From positions 22,351,300 to 22,415,299 of the forward strand of contig CM057231.1 of NCBI GenBank assembly GCA_029891385.1: a stretch of 64,000 nucleotides of DNA. The letters are read 5' to 3'. This DNA comes from Erythroxylum novogranatense. Lineage: Eukaryota; Streptophyta; Magnoliopsida; Malpighiales; Erythroxylaceae. Both the position numbers and the translations under genes were made by a program. Below are positions 32,774 through 45,849 of the stretch, piece by piece; the first letter of the stretch is position 1, and every line of letters begins with the position of its first letter. The notes under the pieces are model-generated. The model had not been told where the DNA came from. It saw only the letters and a list, made by a program, of their open reading frames with translations, and searched no databases.

Positions 32774-32938
32774 ATGTTGCAAAACTAATCGTGATCGAAT
32801 CATATGTAGTGGAAAAATAAATTGTTACGGTTTCCAATGGGAATAATTGAATACTTAAAAGTACTTGAATTATAAAATATAAATTGTACCTGATTTGATA
32901 TTCTTGTTGAAATCTTTTTAAAACTTGTTTGATATATC
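32774..32938 (-). repeat. Copia B 3' LTR, segment 1 (left of the CACTA element)
   Basis: Matches about 52300-52460 with scattered differences. It ends with the ATC target site of the CACTA insertion at 32936-32938. Confidence 0.75.
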
Positions 32939-32954
32939 CACTACAAGAAAACTC

Positions 32955-33350
32955 ACGGTCGGAGAAATCGTTATTTCCGTCAGAAATTATATTTGCCGAT
33001 GGAACGCGACGAAAGAAGAAACCGTCGTAAACATGACCGTCGTTATAACTTACCGACGGAAATATTCCGTCGTATTTTGTCAGCCGGTAACCGACGGAAT
33101 ATTATCCGCTGTTGTTATTTTGCGACGGACATTTGATTTAAAATGGCGTCGGTGAAATTAACTAATCACCGACGGTATATAGCCGTCGGTATAATTTAGG
33201 GACGGAACCACCGTCGCAACGTTTCGGAAGTAAGTTATAGCGTTAATGACAAAATTTCAGACGTCACCAAATTTAGTTCAGGTTATGTGCCGACGGTATG
33301 TGTCATTCCGTCGGTAAATATTCATCGACGGAATTGTGTATTCCGTCGGT
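32955..33350. repeat. CACTA left subterminal repeat region
   Basis: About twenty short copies of gacgga / ccgtcgg / ccgtcg in both orientations lie within 400 bp. In En/Spm elements such subterminal motifs are binding sites for the TnpA-type protein that brings the ends together. Confidence 0.8.
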
Positions 33351-33377
33351 GAAATTAAAATGGTGTAACCCATTAGG

Positions 33378-33531
33378 TACATATATAATTGGACATCCAC
33401 ACATCAACCAGTACATCAAAGCTTTGAATAATGCCAATTGTTATACAATTGGATGTACATAATTAGACATCCACATATCAACCAGTACATCAAAGGTTTA
33501 AATAATGTCAATTGTTATACAATTGGATAAA
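33378..33531. repeat. Two 77-bp tandem units inside the CACTA element
   Basis: Two units (from 33378 and from 33455) share atcaaccagtacatcaaa and caattgttatacaattggat with about ten differences. They lie between the subterminal repeats and the 3' end of the TnpA-like gene. Confidence 0.8.
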
Positions 33532-33606
33532 AACACATCAAAGTGAACATAAATTGTTATGTTTGTACCTTAAAATAATGAGTTCGAATATCTAAAGTTG
33601 TGGTGA

Positions 33607-35323
33607 TCATTGGTGGTCCTTTGTAGGATTTCCCTTTGACTGTTCGAACGGTGGTTGCAACTGAGCCATCTGCATAATCTCTTCTCTCATCTTCGCCATC
33701 TGCTCTCTCATCTGTAGCTTCATCTGCTCCCTGATTCGTTGCTCCTGCTCCCTCATCCGTTGTTCCTCCCGCTCTGTCTGCTCCCTCATCCGTTGTTCCT
33801 CCCGCTCTGCCTGCCCCTCTTTCAAATGAGCAATCTTGTCCATTAATGTTTGTACTGTAGCCCAGAGCTCGATGACTTCATTATTGTTCGATGGCCTAGT
33901 GGACGCTGCTGTACTGGACATGGAAGATTGGGAATAACATGTGTTCCCATACGAACCTAGACCAAATATCCTGCCACGGCGATCCCTACCACCCACGACC
34001 TCAAAATACGTCTGAGACACGTCTACAGGTTGTTCCTCCTGCGACTGTAGCTCAAGGGTTTGTTGTAATTGGTCCTATAAGGTATGTGAAATTAACATTA
34101 AGACGAAGGACGGGAGCAGTATTTAGAAATAAATAAAATGCAATAACTGGACATACATTCAGCTCTCGACAGCGGTTGTTGATGAAGATTACACCGTCAT
34201 GCTTCTTCGTGTGAGTGTGCAGAAATAACTGTAGGGGGTAGGCTTCGTGCCCAATGACTTCTCCTACATGAGAAACACTAAAACGTTAGATGTGAACTAT
34301 AAATCGTTTAAACCTCGGCAGAGGTTCGTAAAGTTGTATGATATTCGCCTCCAGTTGGACAAAGATAATAAGTCAACACAGCCATAAGTGACACCAGATA
34401 GGTAGACCATTATCATTATCCATAATACAACGAAGCTAACTATCGACAAAATTAGTGTAAAGTGTAGATACTTAAGAGTCTGTCTGCATGCTCTTGGTGA
34501 GTTATTGAGCCTTCCGTATGTACGGGAAGACTCTGTTGACCTGGGCCTTTACGTCTGTTGGTCGAGTTACGTCCTGAGATGGACATTGCTGCAGGTGATG
34601 CCCAATACGCCAGCCAACGACTCCAAATATCTTCCGAAATAAAGCGGGGTCATGCATCAACCTTGTTTATCGCGTTAATGAAGTCGCGATAACGTGTACG
34701 AGCCCGCCTCTCCCATAATTTGTATATACTTCCATCCAAAGTAGCGTCCCAGAAAAATGCTTTCTAATTAAAGAATAAAAAATATATATGTTAGTTAATA
34801 TCAAACTATATATATATATTAATCATGACACTATATATATATATATATATATAATAAATAACAGAAATAATTATTGTACCTCGAACTCATGAAAGTACAA
34901 TTGTTTTGTAGCTGTAGTGATATTCTTCCACGTATATCCATCGGGTTCAATCATTTCCTTAAAAGTGGAGGTCATATGCCTGGAAATCATTCCAGACGGT
35001 CCGAACCTAAAACAAGAAGTCATTGTAGTGTACAAATATACCGAAAAGCCTAAGGCTTAATCGACTAGAAACAGTGCGTAATCCTATAACCATACTTACT
35101 GGTCATTGATGTAAGTGATATACTTTCGCCCATCATCTCCTATGATCCAGTCACGGGCATGTCCTCCATCCCCTATTGTGGTATTGGATGATAAATGAGT
35201 TGGCGTAGGGGATGGTGTGGCATTAGTAGCAGCAGGTGATGGCTCATCTGCAACGGGAGGATGTGTAGGAGGAGGAGGTGAGTCGGTCATGAAGTCCTGA
35301 TCTGTGACGATCCACCTTGACAC
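33607..35323 (-). CDS. TnpA-like protein of the CACTA element (plant transposase Ptta/En/Spm family)
   Basis: Several exons or fragments on the minus strand fit the Ptta/En/Spm family, the accessory DNA-binding protein of CACTA elements. A Pro/Ser/Thr-rich start lies at 35323-35096. Near 34990-34880 is the conserved VTSTFKEM-type stretch (here RHMTSTFKEMIEPDGYTW). Near 34740-34660 is LWERRARTRYRDFI. The last exon, 34020-33607, starts like the domain end (YFEVVGGRDRRGRIFGLGSY) and ends in a strongly charged coiled coil built of repeated E-E-Q-R-M-R-E-Q units. Exact splice sites were not resolved, and at least one stop appears in the middle part, so activity is doubtful. In this family the protein binds the subterminal repeats and helps excision. 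Confidence 0.65.
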
Positions 35324-35532
35324 GGCTGCCCGTCAAACATCCCTCTAAACCTCGGCGGCATAACCTCACGTGGTCTCTTAGGTCCCATATTAATGAATGA
35401 AATACAAAATTTATCGAATTCTGTACAAATATAACAATCTTAAGAACAATCGTTTATAGAAGTTATTTACATATAAGCTAATGTCATTGAAAGTTAACAA
35501 ACAAGTTAACAACAACAAATCAACATCAACAA

Positions 35533-36378
35533 TTATATAATTATGACTGTGTTTACCAGATTCAAACATATACAACAACAAACATCTTTAATGCTTTGTC
35601 GAATTATGTAATGCATGAGTAAATTATTCCGTCGGATTCCATGTGACATGAGAGTCAGTAAAAGTAAATGAGTCCCCAAGTTCTGGATTTCCGAGAAGCG
35701 TCCTGGCACGTTCAAACGAAGCTCGGGAAACAGTCAGACTTCTCCCACCAGGTGAAGGCCTTTGGACACCTTCTCCCAACAACGTTTTGGCTATAGTCAT
35801 ACTTGGTGAGGAAATTGTAAATGTTTCGCCGCTCTTGGTACAGAGGACGAATTGTCCGGATGAACAACTACAAGGGGGAACAGTTACACCTACAACAGGG
35901 AAGAACATATATTCACATTTGATTCCATACTATTAGACCATCGTGACACAGAGCAAAACTGGATATGATAGCATACGTGATTGTCCAGACCCAGTATGAG
36001 CAATTGAAGAATCTTTCACAACAACTGATTTGTCATATCGGTCATATGTCATAGTGTCATGGCTCTGGCCTCTACTGACACTTATTTCTTCGTTGAGAAT
36101 ACAGGACGCTTTGAGCAACATGAAGTTCAAACCATCAAATTACTATTATGTTATGGGCACTTAAAATATGGAAATGAGATGTACAGAATAAGAACACAGA
36201 CGTAATAATCATTGGAAACACCTTTAAGTAGAAGATCGGTCATGGATGGCAAACGAATCGGAGTGCTTTTCGCAACACTGTTTCCTGCAATGGTTATTCC
36301 CTGGGACTGGACAAATTTTCCACATTCCTCCCAACGGAAAGAATTATTACCGTCGGGAACCATTCGCCACATCGACAT
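35533..36378 (-). pseudogene. CACTA element, unassigned coding-like fragments
   Basis: Minus-strand frames at 35624-35908, 35933-36130 and 36151-36378 (MSMWRMVPDGNNSFRWEECG...) look like exons joined by GT/AG-like borders, between the TnpA-like gene and the TNP2 relic. I do not recognise a domain. They could be the C-terminal part of the TNP2 gene or the N-terminal part of the TnpA gene. Confidence 0.35.
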
Positions 36379-36459
36379 CCCTTGAATAAGAATTGCAATG
36401 ATTAATAATTAAAAGGAATACTGTATTTGGTACAGTATATAGTCTATTACAAAGATAAA

Positions 36460-39400
36460 TTAATTGCTATCAGAACTTAAATGTAAATTACAATAATCTT
36501 CCTCGTCGGAAGAATAAGAATCAAACTCTTCCTCTTGTTCAGATCCATTGTTACCCTCGTCAGACTCTGCAGATGAAATATCAACATAAGCATTAGAAGG
36601 ATCGTGCAAAGGTTCTGTCTCGTCACACGTTATTGTATCATGAATAGAAGCCACGTCTTCTTGAAACGCTTCACTGTCATTTCTCTCCTCTACGTTTGTA
36701 TGGGATTCAAACACTCCCCTAGGTTTAACTTCGCACACCGCCAACCAATCCGCCTTATCACGTCGTAAGCTTGGAAAAGGAACATAACACACCAGTCTTA
36801 CTTGTATAGCCAAGATGAATGGTTCAAATTGTCTCAAACGTCTACGGAAGTTGATTTCAACGACATTGTATCGGCTATGCACTTTTGTTCCAACGTTTGG
36901 TGTCGGGTCATACCAGTCACATTTAAATATCACACATCGCTTAATTGGCAACGCAAGGTACTCAACTTCAAATATTTCAATTATTTTCCCATAATAGTCA
37001 ATCAATTCTCCCTGTATCGAAATCCCACTATTTATACTTGACATGGTATGTCCATGCGACTCTGTATGGTATTTATATCCATTCACGAAATACACCGGAT
37101 ACGAGTTAACAGTTCGCAGAGGTCCCTTCGCAAGATCAGAAATGAACTTGTTCTGTATTGGATTTTCGGCAGCCTATGTAACAGGAAGTAGCAAAGGAAA
37201 AGGTACAATGTCGTCGGAACATGATAACATGGTGGGTAACAATAGGAATAGTTTAAAGTGAGAACTTACATATCGTGCGAACCATCGAGGGAATTGTTTT
37301 TCAACTTCGTTATTCATGTCATCCTGTGTGATACCATGCATTATCTCGTGCAACAATGCCTCGTATAAGCTGCATATGACATGACACCAATCAGAAACGT
37401 TCAACACAGTAATACCTGCAATTGAGCATACCAGTTGTGCAACTCACTGTACGAATGGAAGAACCTCATGAAAGTTCAATAAAATGTACCCATGTGCAGC
37501 ATCAATTTCCTCCTCTGTTAGCATTCGTCTTGTTGCACGTCCAGATGTCCGTCCTGGATATGTAAAAATTGACAAGTTCCCATCCGCACCACTTGTTCCT
37601 CCCCCATCGTCGTTACGAGGAACTTGTCTCGCCCTTGTACGCACATGAGGCTCAAAATAATGTCCACAAAACGTACTAGCTTCCTCAACTAAATAAGCAT
37701 TACATATGGAGCCCTCAACTCTAGCTTTGTTTTTCACATTGTTTTTTAGATGATGTAAATACCTATAATAAAGCAAATGGTTATTACAATGTTCGGTACA
37801 CACAACATGTACAAATGGGTAAGGATATGATAGTACAGGAGTTACCTCTCAAATGGATACATCAATCGATATTGGACTGGACCGGCAAGTTTTGCTTCGT
37901 ATGGTAAATGCACCGGTAGATGCTCCATGCAGTCAAATAAGCTTGGAGGAAAAATCCCTTCTAACTTGCACAAAATAACTAGAATTTCATTCTCTAGTTT
38001 TTCCATATCATCTAAATTGATTTCAGATGATGTTAAGCTTTTGAAAAACAAGCTCAACTCCGTTAATGGTTCCCATACCTTAGAAGGTAGCAACTCGCGA
38101 AAGGCAATTGGAATTAGCCTTTGCATAAAAACATGACAATCATGACTTTTCATCCCAAATAATTTGTACTTTCTCATATCTACACACCTAGACAGGTTTG
38201 AAACATAACCATCAGGAAACTTGAGTCCTTTCAACCATTCACACAAACGCTCATTCTGTTGCTTGTCCAAAGTGTAACATGCTTTCAGATATTTACCGGT
38301 ACAAACATCTTTATGTAACTCATGTCTTCTACAGAGCAGTTCCAAATCAGCTCTGGATTTGGCATTGTCTTTTGTCTTCCCTTCAATGTTCATAATCGTA
38401 TTGAACAAGTTGTCAAACATGTTTTTCTCAATATGCATCACGTCCAGATTATGTCGTACCATATTTGTTTTTCAATATGGTAAATCTCAAAATATGCTTC
38501 GTTTTCGCCAACCAAAGTTTTGACTGATGCTTCTATTTACTTCATCGGCTTCAAATTCAGTTACTTTAAGCAAGCTCAATGCCTCAATCTCTTTCAAAAT
38601 CTCAACACCACATTTCGGAGGTGGAGCTGGTTGTTTGATGATCTATTTTCATGAACTTATATTTATTGCGCCTAAACGGATGATCAGGAGGAAGGAATTT
38701 TCTGTGATTGTCAAACCAACTAATTTTTCCACCGCTTGGAAGATAAAACGCATCTGAATCATTGCCGCAATGAGGGCACGTCAACTTCCCGACTGTGCTC
38801 TAACCAAATAACATGGACAAAGCCGGGAAGTCACTTATCGTCCACATTAAAGCTGCTCTCATGACAAAATTCTGTTTAAAAGATACATCATATGTTTGCA
38901 CACCAGTTTCCCAAAGATACTGCAATTCTAATATCAGTGGTTATAAGTAAACATCTATTTTCTGTTTTGGATTTGTTGGTCCTGGCACAATAACTGTAAG
39001 AAACATGCAAGCCTCTTTCATACACATCCACGGAGGCAAATTATAAGGAGTAATTATCACCGGCCAAGATGAATATTGCTGCCCGGATTGACCAAAAGGT
39101 TGAAATCCATCAGTCGGCAATCCCAACCGCACATTCTGACTTTCAACTGCAAAGTGCTGATGGGTGTCATTGAAATGCTTCCATGCCAGTGTATCTGAAG
39201 GATGACGCATTACTCCATCTTCCTGATCGTGTTCAGCATGCCATCTCATGTGACATGCAGTCACATCAGATGCATAAAGTCTCTGCAGTTTCGGAGTTAG
39301 CGGGAAATAATACATCCGCTTCCATGGAACTAATTTCTGTTTCATTGCACGCTTTCTTGGCTTAAACCTCGATTGACCATAAACTTTGCACTCATCTAAG

Positions 39401-40151
39401 TTCACATCATCTCCCCAGTACAACATACTTTTACATCCCAACCGACAGCAATCAATTTTTTGCACTGGCAACCCAAGATCCCGAATCAGTTTCTTCATAT
39501 TGTAAAAACTGTCAACCATTGAATGATCAGTGGGTAGTGATTCAGTATACCACTCCAGAATGTTATCAAAGTTACGATCCGATATGTGTCCTTCACTCTT
39601 TACGTTCAAAATTCGTGCAATTGAAGACAATTGCGTCATTTTCTGACAACCGGGCCACAATTCTCGATCAGCAGCCTGGAGTAAATCATAAAATTTTCGT
39701 GCTTCTACGTTTGGTTCTTCTTCAACATTTACCCTATTTGTCCCAAAGGTACAACCGACCCCATCAAAGACCATTTGCCTGTACGAGTTTTCAGTTTCAT
39801 GAGCAAAATTCCCTCTACTTCCAACCTCCCCTTCATACTCATTTATGTTGACAGACATTGTGGTTCATTCCCCCTTGAGGTGCTACAAATTAACGGTTCG
39901 TCATGTCGTGTCCACTCAAAATAATTGGGCACAAACCCTTTTCGCAGCAAATGCAACTTAACTTCATCAAGAGTAAGGAAACATTTGTGCTTGCACTTGC
40001 TACATGGACATCTGATCTTTTGTCCATCCATATATGCACGTTGAGAGCATGCACAATGAATAAAACTGTCAACTCCATGCACGAATTCAGGATTAATGAA
40101 GCCAGCAGGGGTTAATCGTCTATACATCCAAGATCTATCCTGGTAGCTCAT
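36460..40151 (-). pseudogene. TNP2-type CACTA transposase, broken
   Basis: The main transposase of the element, the enzyme that cuts the CACTA ends. From 40151 on the minus strand come the transposase-associated Cys/His domain (RSWMYRR, IRCPCSKCKH), then the TNP2 core in 39858-38941 (LPPWMCMKEACMFLTVIVPG) and 38784-38602 (TCPHCGNDSDAFYLPSGGK). HNLDVMHIEKNMFDNLFNT opens the fragment 38462-37842, which ends in the DUF4218-like part (LPSKVWEPLTELSLFFK). DUF4216-like fragments lie at 37803-37444 and 37095-36460 (RCVIFKCDWYDPTPNVGTKV). Stop codons after 38941, near 38802 and near 38590 and frame changes between blocks show that the gene is dead, though diverged only moderately. Confidence 0.85.
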
Positions 40152-42575
40152 AGCTGAGATACTGTTAATTTCAACTAGTCAATCAATTGTCAGTATAATT
40201 CATGTATGCCACATATAACAAGGTATGTCAGTATCATTAATTGTTATACGAGGATCATGTTGAAAATTCGGCAGCATTTCCCCTATCACATAATAATCCC
40301 CCTCTTATACATAAGAGAGCTCCCTGCATGTGAAAATACACTTCTATATTGAACAAGTAAAGTCAACCCACAACTAATCTCTAAACTACATGTCCATACT
40401 TAGCCTTGTCAACAACTCATATTACTTATCAAGAATTAAACATTAAACTCAAAGCAATTCACAACCATACAAAATTTTCTGATTACGTCAAATAATATTA
40501 ACAAATATATGCTTAAAGTTACCACAATTGAAGTAAAAATATAGTTGTCATTTTAATACCTGCGTAGGCTTCTCTTAATGTTCCTCGAAAGTATAAATAC
40601 TGGGGACAATACAATTCCTACAACAAACAAAATAAAATTGTGTCTTATCATATTGAGGCGTCGTAGCATTTGTCACTGAAGTTCATAGGATTGATTCAAA
40701 TAAAGGAGGAATAATGCAATTATAAAATAAGTAGTAGTGATTTTTCAAAAGTCTCAAAATACTCCTTTTACTAGATTCAATACCATTTATTTAAAAAGTT
40801 TATCAAAATTTGTTTGAAGATTAAGAATTTGTTTAGTTCAAAATAATTAAAATTTCTCCTGATTTTCAAAAGACTTTTCATTATGCCTCATAAATAGTCA
40901 TGCAATGATTGAACTCCTAATTTATTGAAATGGCTAATATAAGATTATAAAATGATTGTTATATATGGAAAAATTTATTATTTTTGTTCTTGGTCTACTG
41001 ATTTGAATTACCTTGAAATTCTCTTAAATTGTACTTGATTCTTTATTTAATTTTATCCTTTAAATAAAACATCTAAGACACAAGAATGTTATATCTTTGT
41101 ATTATATTAAGGAAAATCATTAATCGATATATTTAATTAACTATTAAACAAAAATAAAAAGTATAAAATTGTAATATTAAAACAATAATTAATTTACACT
41201 TTTCCATATTTTTAAATAAAGATTGATTAAGTATCAATATTTAAAAATCATTTAAATAAGAAATATAAACATAATTTCTACTTTTATTAAACAAAATTAA
41301 AATTTTAATGGAAATTACTAGAAGAAAGATAAATGAAATGAAGTATTTGGTAGATATTATAACAATAATAAATTAACAATATTAAGAATGAAAAACAAAA
41401 CCAAATGTTTTGATTTTAAAATTCTAAGAACCATCTTTTATTTTAGCAAAGAATTGATTTAATTTTTTTTCAATGGTTTATGTTAGGTTCAATTGTTCCA
41501 CTGGTTTATGCTTAGGGATATTGACTCCTTTAATTTTTCTTATTTTGATAGACACGTCTTCAAAGTTTTGCCGTCGTTACACTAACATACCTATCGTTCT
41601 TCATCAAGTTATTAAAATTAATAACTCATGATTTTCAATATCCTTTTAATTTGTTAACATTTTTCAAATATTGTTTCTATAAAAATCCACCAACTACTAA
41701 CTTGCTTGTTCTTTTTAATCAAGAGTTTCTTTATTCTACATATCACCTTTCTTTTAAGAATGAAATCAACTTTTTTGTCAATGTCTTTTAATCGATGATT
41801 GAAAATAGAACCATTATCCAAGTAATATCTCCGATGCCCAGAGGTGTAATGATTGAAGTAGTGCTAATACATTAATTGTTTCTAACCTTGAACTAGGTTC
41901 TACTAGATAATACTATAAATAAACCAAGAGACTGGTTGTCTCGATTCTATTCTTATTATTAATTAAGTAAATAATTTTATCTTTTATTGTTACCAAAACC
42001 ATTATTATTTTGTTAACAAATAAACATACCTATCGTTCTTCATCAAGTTATTAAAATTAATAACTCATGATTTACAATATCCTTTTCATTTGTTAACATT
42101 TTCAAATATTGTTTCTATAAAATCCACCAACTACTAACTTGCTTGTTCTTTTAACATGCTAACATATATTTAACCCTTTAACAATTTAAACCAAAGAAAT
42201 TCGCTCATTATTTTATTAATACTCTAGACTCATCACATACCAAACGAATTCACAATGCATAGTTTTCATTTTACTTTAAAAATTGCTATGAATCTCATTC
42301 CTAATTCAACTTTTATGTTCATTCTTTTCCTTCATACTAGTTCGATGCTTTCCTCTTTATTACTTTCAAATGTAAGCATATCAGCTTTATAATCCTCATA
42401 CTCACATTGAACACTCATATAATGATACTAGTTTAGTTCTACAACTCTTAATGCATTTCATCGAACACCTTGTGGTCAAAACCATCTCAACCCTATCTAT
42501 ACACAAATATTTAAATTATTTCCATTCAGTACATCCATAACAATCACACAACACCAATCAAACCTAAATTAACAA
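40152..42575. other. Non-coding interior of the CACTA element
   Basis: AT-rich DNA upstream of the TNP2 relic with no supported ORF. It contains a direct duplication of about 133 bp (41583-41717 and 42021-42154). Confidence 0.6.
41583..42154. repeat. Direct duplication inside the CACTA element
   Basis: Copies at 41583-41717 and 42021-42154 share cataccta tcgttcttcatc and ccaccaactactaacttgct, with only about five single-base differences. About 300 bp separate them. Confidence 0.85.
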
Positions 42576-42672
42576 ATGAAATGCATTAAATCAGTTCAAA
42601 TCCACATCAAACCCACCGCAACCCACAAAACCCATGCTTTACCTTCGGATTGTCCAGAGGAGAGAGGGAGCA

Positions 42673-42740
42673 GCACGTCGCCGAAGAAGACGGAAGGAGA
42701 AGGTCGCCACGTCGCCGGAGAAGACGGAAGGAGAAGGTCG
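42673..42740. repeat. Two short GC-rich tandem units in the CACTA 5' region
   Basis: Two 34-bp units (cacgtcgccgragaagacgg followed by aaggagaaggtcg) lie side by side in a GC-rich island, near where the transposase promoter or leader would be. ORFs on both strands here owe their length to this composition. Confidence 0.7.
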
Positions 42741-42854
42741 GACGTCCACTGTCGCTCAACGTCGCCGGAGGAGATGAAAGAAAGAGAAGAGGAGAGTCAG
42801 GGAAGGAGAGAAGAAAGACGGCTGCGCAGGGATTTAATTTTATTTTAGCGATGG

Positions 42855-43195
42855 AATGCTCCGTCGGTATAATTAAAAAAGACCGTTGCAGGATTAAACC
42901 TCCTAACCTAGTTTCCCGACGCCGTTTTGAAATATACCGACGACTTATTTCCGTCGGTAAAAATTCTCTTGCCGACAAATTTTACAGATCGAATTTTAAT
43001 TCCGTCCCTATTTACAGATGGTAACGTATTCATCGGCATATTTTCGTCGCTATAACTCCCCGCCAAATTTTCCCTCCACCATTGGCAACGGATTTCTGTA
43101 CCGTCGCAACTTTTCTACTTTCACCGACGGATTTGTGAGTACTGTCGCAAATCACATACGATATACTTTCCGTCGGCATATTTCCGTCGCTATTT
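42855..43195. repeat. CACTA right subterminal repeat region
   Basis: Counterpart of 32955-33350, with many copies of ccgtcggt, gaccgt and cgacgga in both orientations up to the terminal repeat. Confidence 0.8.
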
Positions 43196-43213
43196 AACAA
43201 TTTTCTTGTAGTG

Positions 43214-43588
43214 ATCAACCATGAGCTTTTCACACATCCAATCTCTAATAGTATCCACGGAATAGTAAAAAACACTCGACTCTTTGAGATAAATTAATAA
43301 AAATGCTAGCTTCCTTATGCTTATTCTTATATTAAAAACACTATTTAATTTTCTTAAAATTAAATAAATAAATTATAATTAAAATCAAACTCTAATTATA
43401 ATTAATTTAATTTAAATAAAATCAAATATCTCATATTTGATCGCTAAGTTTATCAAAGTTTATAATTAAGTTCAACTTAATTGACATTAAATTAATCTCT
43501 TTTAAACTGCTCTTATCTGTGACCCAATAAGTTTTTAAAATATTAACAATTATTATAAATTTTAATTTTAATTTATGATTAGAATTAG
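43214..43588 (-). repeat. Copia B 3' LTR, segment 2
   Basis: Continues the LTR from the ATC duplication of the CACTA element. It matches about 52460-52905 with small gaps and ends at the GAATTAG target site of the retroposon. Confidence 0.8.
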
Positions 43589-44881
43589 CATCCACATCTA
43601 GTAGGCCTGTATGGTGGCTGAAATAGATTGTTTTGTCTTGAACAATCAAAGGTATGTGAGCAAATAAGCATTGGTGTTTTGTTATAAAACAAGTAAGTTT
43701 TCTTTTCTCTCTCCACACACTCTCTACGGATTCTCCATTACATCTTTGTTTTCCCTTATTATCCCTCATGTTGGAGGTTATGAGTTTTTTTTTCTATTAG
43801 TTTAGCAAAAATATTCTATACGTAAAGTTTATCCTCTGCATCCATGTTCTCCCATTGGCTTCGGACATGCAAAATGGGGATGTATTCATTAGATGGAAGT
43901 GTTACTGTAGGTAGATGGTAACAACACAAGTATTATTACTTTTGAAGGCTAGAATTACTTAGTACTTAAGGTAAGATTGGTTTGGGTTCCAGTCGTAGGA
44001 AACAAGTTGTAGATGGAGGGAGAGAAGGAGAAAGAGAGAACTTGTGTGTTTCGGAAATACTTTTTGTTGTTTTTTAGCAAGGCATTTATTAGCCCTCTGC
44101 ATAAAAGATTTTCTTACATTGAAACTTGCTTAATCTACACTTCCCTTATTGAGAATATCACCAACACTGTGCCACCTAGGACAGTCCTTGCGTGTTTAAT
44201 ACGGATTGGTGCTTGTTGATTTGTTATATGCCTCTCCCATCAACCTTTTCTGCTTCCCGTTACTACCTTATTCTTTTTAATGCGTTTTATACAACTTACT
44301 CTAAAAATTCTTACTTCTTTAGACTCTCTTCTCAACAGACACAAAGACCTTCTTGCCTGCCATTCTCAAAACCTCTACTTTGACGAGAATGGGTGTATGT
44401 ATACAGGTGTTCTCATGCTCAAATCAGTCATGTCAGTTATTTTTATTATGGTGTTTTTCTTTTTTATGGCTGACTGACAGTCCTTTAGTTGACAAATTAT
44501 TTATTATCTATCTTAGTTTTATTTTATTTCTATTTTATTATTTTATTACTTATTAATTTTCTTATTATTATTAGTTTTCCTTTTATTTGTTATTATTAGT
44601 ATTATTGTTATTATTTTATTTATTTATTTATTATTACTATTAGTATTATTATTACTATTACTATTTGTGATTATTATATTGCAATTATATTTAACTTATT
44701 TTTGGTGCCAGTTTTTACTTTTTATTCTGTAAACCTGTATCACTATTTTCTTGTCACATCCGTATGTAAGTCTACCAAAAATAGCCTCTCTACAATATAG
44801 GGGTAAGCCTGCATACTATAAGACCTCCTCAGACCCTGCTTCAATGCGGGACTTCGGACTGGGTGTGATGATGATGATGAT
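43589..44881 (+). mobile_element. Retroposon with (GAT)n tail (RTE-LINE or SINE type)
   Basis: A 1,293-bp insertion absent from the partner LTR, bounded by a perfect 7-bp target duplication GAATTAG (43582-43588 and 44882-44888). Its right end, agaccctgcttcaatgcggg then a gatgatgatgatgatgat tail, is the 3' end shared by plant RTE-type LINEs and the SINEs that use them. No reverse transcriptase could be seen inside, so it is either a heavily 5'-truncated or rearranged RTE or a non-coding passenger. Confidence 0.75.
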
Positions 44882-45821
44882 GAATTAGATAAATTAAAAC
44901 TCCTTATAATTTATCTTTAATTCTTCAATTAAATAATTTATAATTATAGATTAATATTAACATCCAATAATATTTCATGACCACGCAAATATCTGGAATG
45001 TCAAAGTGGTTTTACTTAATATGTTCATGCACGGTTATAATATATAATTGAATCCTTTCGACATCTAATGTTTTAATTGGACATAATATGGATATAGTAT
45101 CTACTCTTTTGAATCTAATCATATTCGTTCTTGATAATTGTAATTGATTTAAAATTAATATTTGAAAATACCTTTTCAAATGTTAATTCACTCTGACTAG
45201 AGAATTCTTTAAATCAATGTTAATCAAGAACGATAGAATATTCTTTCTAATTACTTTAAAGTGACAAATTCTTTATTAACTTTATCTCCATATGCTTTAT
45301 ACGGTCATAAGTAGCATTAAAACACAATAATTCTCACATAAGATGCTTTGGTAATCTCAAGTCTAAGGATTAGTTATACAACCATTATAATGATAAAATT
45401 TATAGACACATAAGTAACATTCCACTTGGAATCCTTATAATTCGGTTAGTAAAATTATTCTCTAATAAGCACCCACACATTAGTTTAAATATCTTCATAC
45501 TTTAATATAAGAGATCAATTACTTGCTTCATAAGAAAGAAACATAACATGTGCTAGTTTTATCATTTCATCAATATCCCGCCTTAATGAAACTACAATTA
45601 GGAATAATTTGGAAATAATACATAGATGCAAATTGAATATCATAATTATGATATTTTCATAATTTCAATTACATAGTAATTATTCCAGAATTTTATCTTT
45701 AGTATTAAACACCAAATGTAACATATTACATAAAGATAAAGAATGCCTTCATTAATTAAATAATAATGTCATACATAAAATTGTAACCAACCAATTAGTT
45801 GCAAGGATATAAACTAACAAT
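44882..45821 (-). repeat. Copia B 3' LTR, segment 3
   Basis: Matches about 52900-53802. The plus-strand end ggatataaactaaca gives the minus-strand LTR start TGTTAGTTTATATCC. Confidence 0.75.
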
Positions 45822-45849
45822 CTCTTAATTGCACTAGAGCTAATCACTT

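Larger units (their letters stand above)
32939..43213 (-). mobile_element. CACTA (En/Spm) DNA transposon, both ends present
   Basis: The left end CACTACAAGAAAA at 32939 and the right end TTTTCTTGTAGTG closing at 43213 form a perfect 13-bp terminal inverted repeat of the CACTA superfamily. A 3-bp target duplication ATC flanks them (32936-32938 and 43214-43216). The 10,275 bp between hold subterminal CCGTCGG-type repeats at both ends, a TNP2-type transposase relic and a TnpA-like (Ptta/En/Spm) gene, all on the minus strand. Removing the element and one ATC rejoins the copia LTR exactly as in the partner LTR. Confidence 0.95.

Noticed and set aside
42607..43024. Long overlapping ORFs on both strands near the CACTA right end
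   Set aside because: They result from GC-rich tandem units (CGTCGCCGG-type) in the element's non-coding region.
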